DNA from: JAXGRD01 sp050946655 | GTDB taxonomy: Bacteria > Bacillota > Clostridia > Peptostreptococcales > Anaerovoracaceae | Assembly: GCA_050946655.1 (NCBI GenBank) | Contig: JBMNVE010000077.1 | Coordinates: forward strand, 1 to 6,841 | Direction: 5' to 3' | Length of the DNA: 6,841 bases | Shown here: one piece after another, positions 6,273 to 6,841 of the stretch | Numbering within the stretch: position 1 is the first letter of the stretch | Layout of the letters: each line of letters opens with the position of its first letter | Made by a program: the position numbers and the translations under genes | The notes under the pieces: generated by a model | Seen by the model: only the letters and a program-made list of their open reading frames with translations | Databases searched by the model: none | Told to the model about the DNA's origin: nothing

Positions 6273-6306
6273 AGTATACTATGGGTAGGACAGTTTTACT
6301 ACCCAT
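6273..6306 (-). promoter_or_regulatory. -10 element and operator-like dyad upstream of kinase gene
   Basis: TATACT (minus strand, 6273-6278) lies six bases before the kinase ATG, so transcription would begin at or near the start codon. Immediately upstream is an inverted repeat of ATGGGTAG (6281-6288) and CTACCCAT (6299-6306) with a 10-bp spacer, overlapping the region where the -35 should be; no good -35 is present. A regulated, possibly activator-dependent promoter is inferred. Confidence 0.4.
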
Positions 6307-6337
6307 GCATGATTTCTTATTGGAGAAGAGATATTAC

Positions 6338-6366
6338 TTGACTTGATCCATATCATGTTATATTAT
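6338..6366 (+). promoter_or_regulatory. Promoter of the PadR-family gene
   Basis: TTGACT (6338-6343) and TATTAT (6361-6366) are separated by 17 bp, each differing from consensus at one base. Transcription would start near 6373, about 37 bases before the ATG. The -10 lies in the left arm of a perfect dyad, which suggests repression at this site. Confidence 0.7.
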
Positions 6367-6388
6367 ATTCTACAAATAGAATATAATA
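6361..6388. promoter_or_regulatory. Dyad operator candidate in PadR promoter
   Basis: TATTATATTCTA (6361-6372) and TAGAATATAATA (6377-6388) are perfect 12-bp inverted arms with a 4-base CAAA spacer. The dyad covers the -10 and the predicted start site. PadR-family dimers commonly bind AT-rich dyads in their own promoters, so autoregulation is the likely role; binding is inferred from position and symmetry only. Confidence 0.6.
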
Positions 6389-6409
6389 CAATGATAATGG
6401 GGGGATCCA

Positions 6410-6748
6410 ATGGCACTAAAACACGGGTTGCTTGGACTATTGACATATGGTTCTGCGACAGGTTATGAGTTGAATAAACGATTCCAGGACTCCTTGTCTT
6501 TCTTTTGGAAGGGTAGTACCAGTCAAATTTATCGTGAGCTCAACGCAATGGAAGGCATGGGTTGGCTGACCAGCGAGTATGTTATCCAAAAGGGAAAGCC
6601 CAACAAGAGGGTCTACACCATTACAGAGGAAGGAAGAACAGAGTTAAGGGGCTGGATTTCCGCAGAGGACGCAGGAATAGAGGACGCTCTAAATGCAAAA
6701 AGTGCATTTTTGGTCAATGTCATTAAGTTAAGTAACGAATCAAAGTAA
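6410..6748 (+). CDS. PadR-family transcriptional regulator, C-terminally shortened
   Basis: This 112-residue protein matches the PadR N-terminal winged-helix domain over residues 1-95: KHGLLGLLTYGSATGYEL, then FFWKGSTSQIYRELNAMEGMGWL, and a wing KPNKRVYTITEEG. PadR proteins are dimeric repressors, often controlling transporters or stress genes. Many close relatives have a further helical C-terminal domain and reach about 170-190 residues. Here the similarity ends at about residue 101 (AKSAFL), exactly where the terminal repeat begins: residues 103-112 (NVIKLSNESK) are encoded inside the repeat. The gene is therefore probably truncated, and dimerisation may be impaired. The start fits the family and follows a G-rich weak ribosome binding site at 6399-6404. 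It diverges from the kinase gene, with 143 bp between them. Confidence 0.85.
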   Translation: MALKHGLLGLLTYGSATGYELNKRFQDSLSFFWKGSTSQIYRELNAMEGMGWLTSEYVIQKGKPNKRVYTITEEGRTELRGWISAEDAGIEDALNAKSAFLVNVIKLSNESK

Positions 6749-6839
6749 AGACCTCACAAGCAAATATGTGGGGTCTTTTTTTCTTGAAAAGTATTGACAA
6801 TGTTCGTAGATTGTGTGGCCGCTTTTACCGGAATACAAT
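6715..6839. repeat. Right copy of 125-bp perfect terminal inverted repeat
   Basis: Exact reverse complement of 1-125. The inner boundary at 6715 falls in codon 102 of the PadR gene, and the copy supplies that gene's last ten codons, its stop codon and its terminator. The repeat runs to within two bases of the window end, so its outer limit is unknown. A TTGACA at 6794-6799 has no matching -10 within the window. Confidence 0.95.
6747..6782 (+). terminator. Hairpin terminator after PadR gene, within right repeat
   Basis: Arms 6747-6758 and 6767-6778 form a 12-bp stem with one G-U pair and an 8-base loop, running into seven T (6776-6782). The stem begins within the PadR stop codon (6746-6748). 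The same hairpin occurs inverted at 62-93. Confidence 0.85.
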
Positions 6840-6841
6840 AA

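Noticed and set aside
6691..6709. Small hairpin AAATGCA/TGCATTT just before the repeat boundary
   Set aside because: It is only 7 bp, lies inside the PadR coding frame and has no functional T-run; probably chance in A/T-rich sequence.
6794..6839. TTGACA with a downstream TACAAT as an outward promoter in the repeat
   Set aside because: The two elements are 34 bp apart, twice the workable spacing, and no -10 lies at 16-18 bp.
1..6841. Linear replicon with inverted terminal repeats or a phage genome
   Set aside because: The enclosed genes are chromosomal-type housekeeping and signalling genes with no replication, terminal protein or structural genes; the repeat alone does not support this.

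Overview
The window reads as bacterial, most likely an anaerobic member of the Bacillota (Clostridia-like). This is inferred from strong AGGAGG-type ribosome binding sites, compact sigma-A-style promoters, T-tailed hairpin terminators, and the gene families present (NhaC-type antiporter, BFD-like [2Fe-2S] protein, PadR regulator). No rRNA, tRNA, CRISPR array or transposase gene is visible, so the taxonomic placement is only moderately supported.

Layout, left to right. A 125-bp segment at the left edge (1-125) is a perfect reverse complement of the right edge (6715-6839). Next comes a small plus-strand gene for an excisionase-like helix-turn-helix protein (209-421). It converges on a minus-strand pair: a tandem BFD-like iron-sulfur protein (887-1207), followed 13 bp downstream by a second, distantly similar helix-turn-helix protein (436-873). 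A minus-strand uracil-DNA-glycosylase-superfamily gene (1316-1903) has its own promoter. A 22-bp perfect terminator hairpin separates it from a minus-strand NhaC-family antiporter (2070-3545). The antiporter has a 178-nt leader holding another terminator hairpin and a potential anti-Shine-Dalgarno segment. Upstream on the same strand is a two-component pair: a dCache-sensing histidine kinase (4482-6266) translationally coupled, by an ATGA overlap, to a response regulator (3724-4485). Divergent from the kinase is a PadR-family regulator (6410-6748) whose promoter contains a 12-bp dyad.

How the parts may work together. The kinase and regulator form one unit reading toward the antiporter. The regulator's output domain is not a DNA-binding domain; it resembles the DUF2294/MpsC family, named after a Staphylococcus system linked to membrane potential and ion movement. 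Together with the adjacent Na+/H+-type antiporter this suggests, as inference only, a module that couples an extracellular signal to ion homeostasis, possibly under PadR control.

The points most worth checking are the terminal inverted repeat, which also supplies the last ten codons of a shortened PadR gene; the REC-DUF2294 regulator and its kinase with an eroded ATP-binding G1 box; and the antiporter leader. The window edges lie inside the repeat, so it is equally possible that they mark assembly breaks at a repeated sequence.
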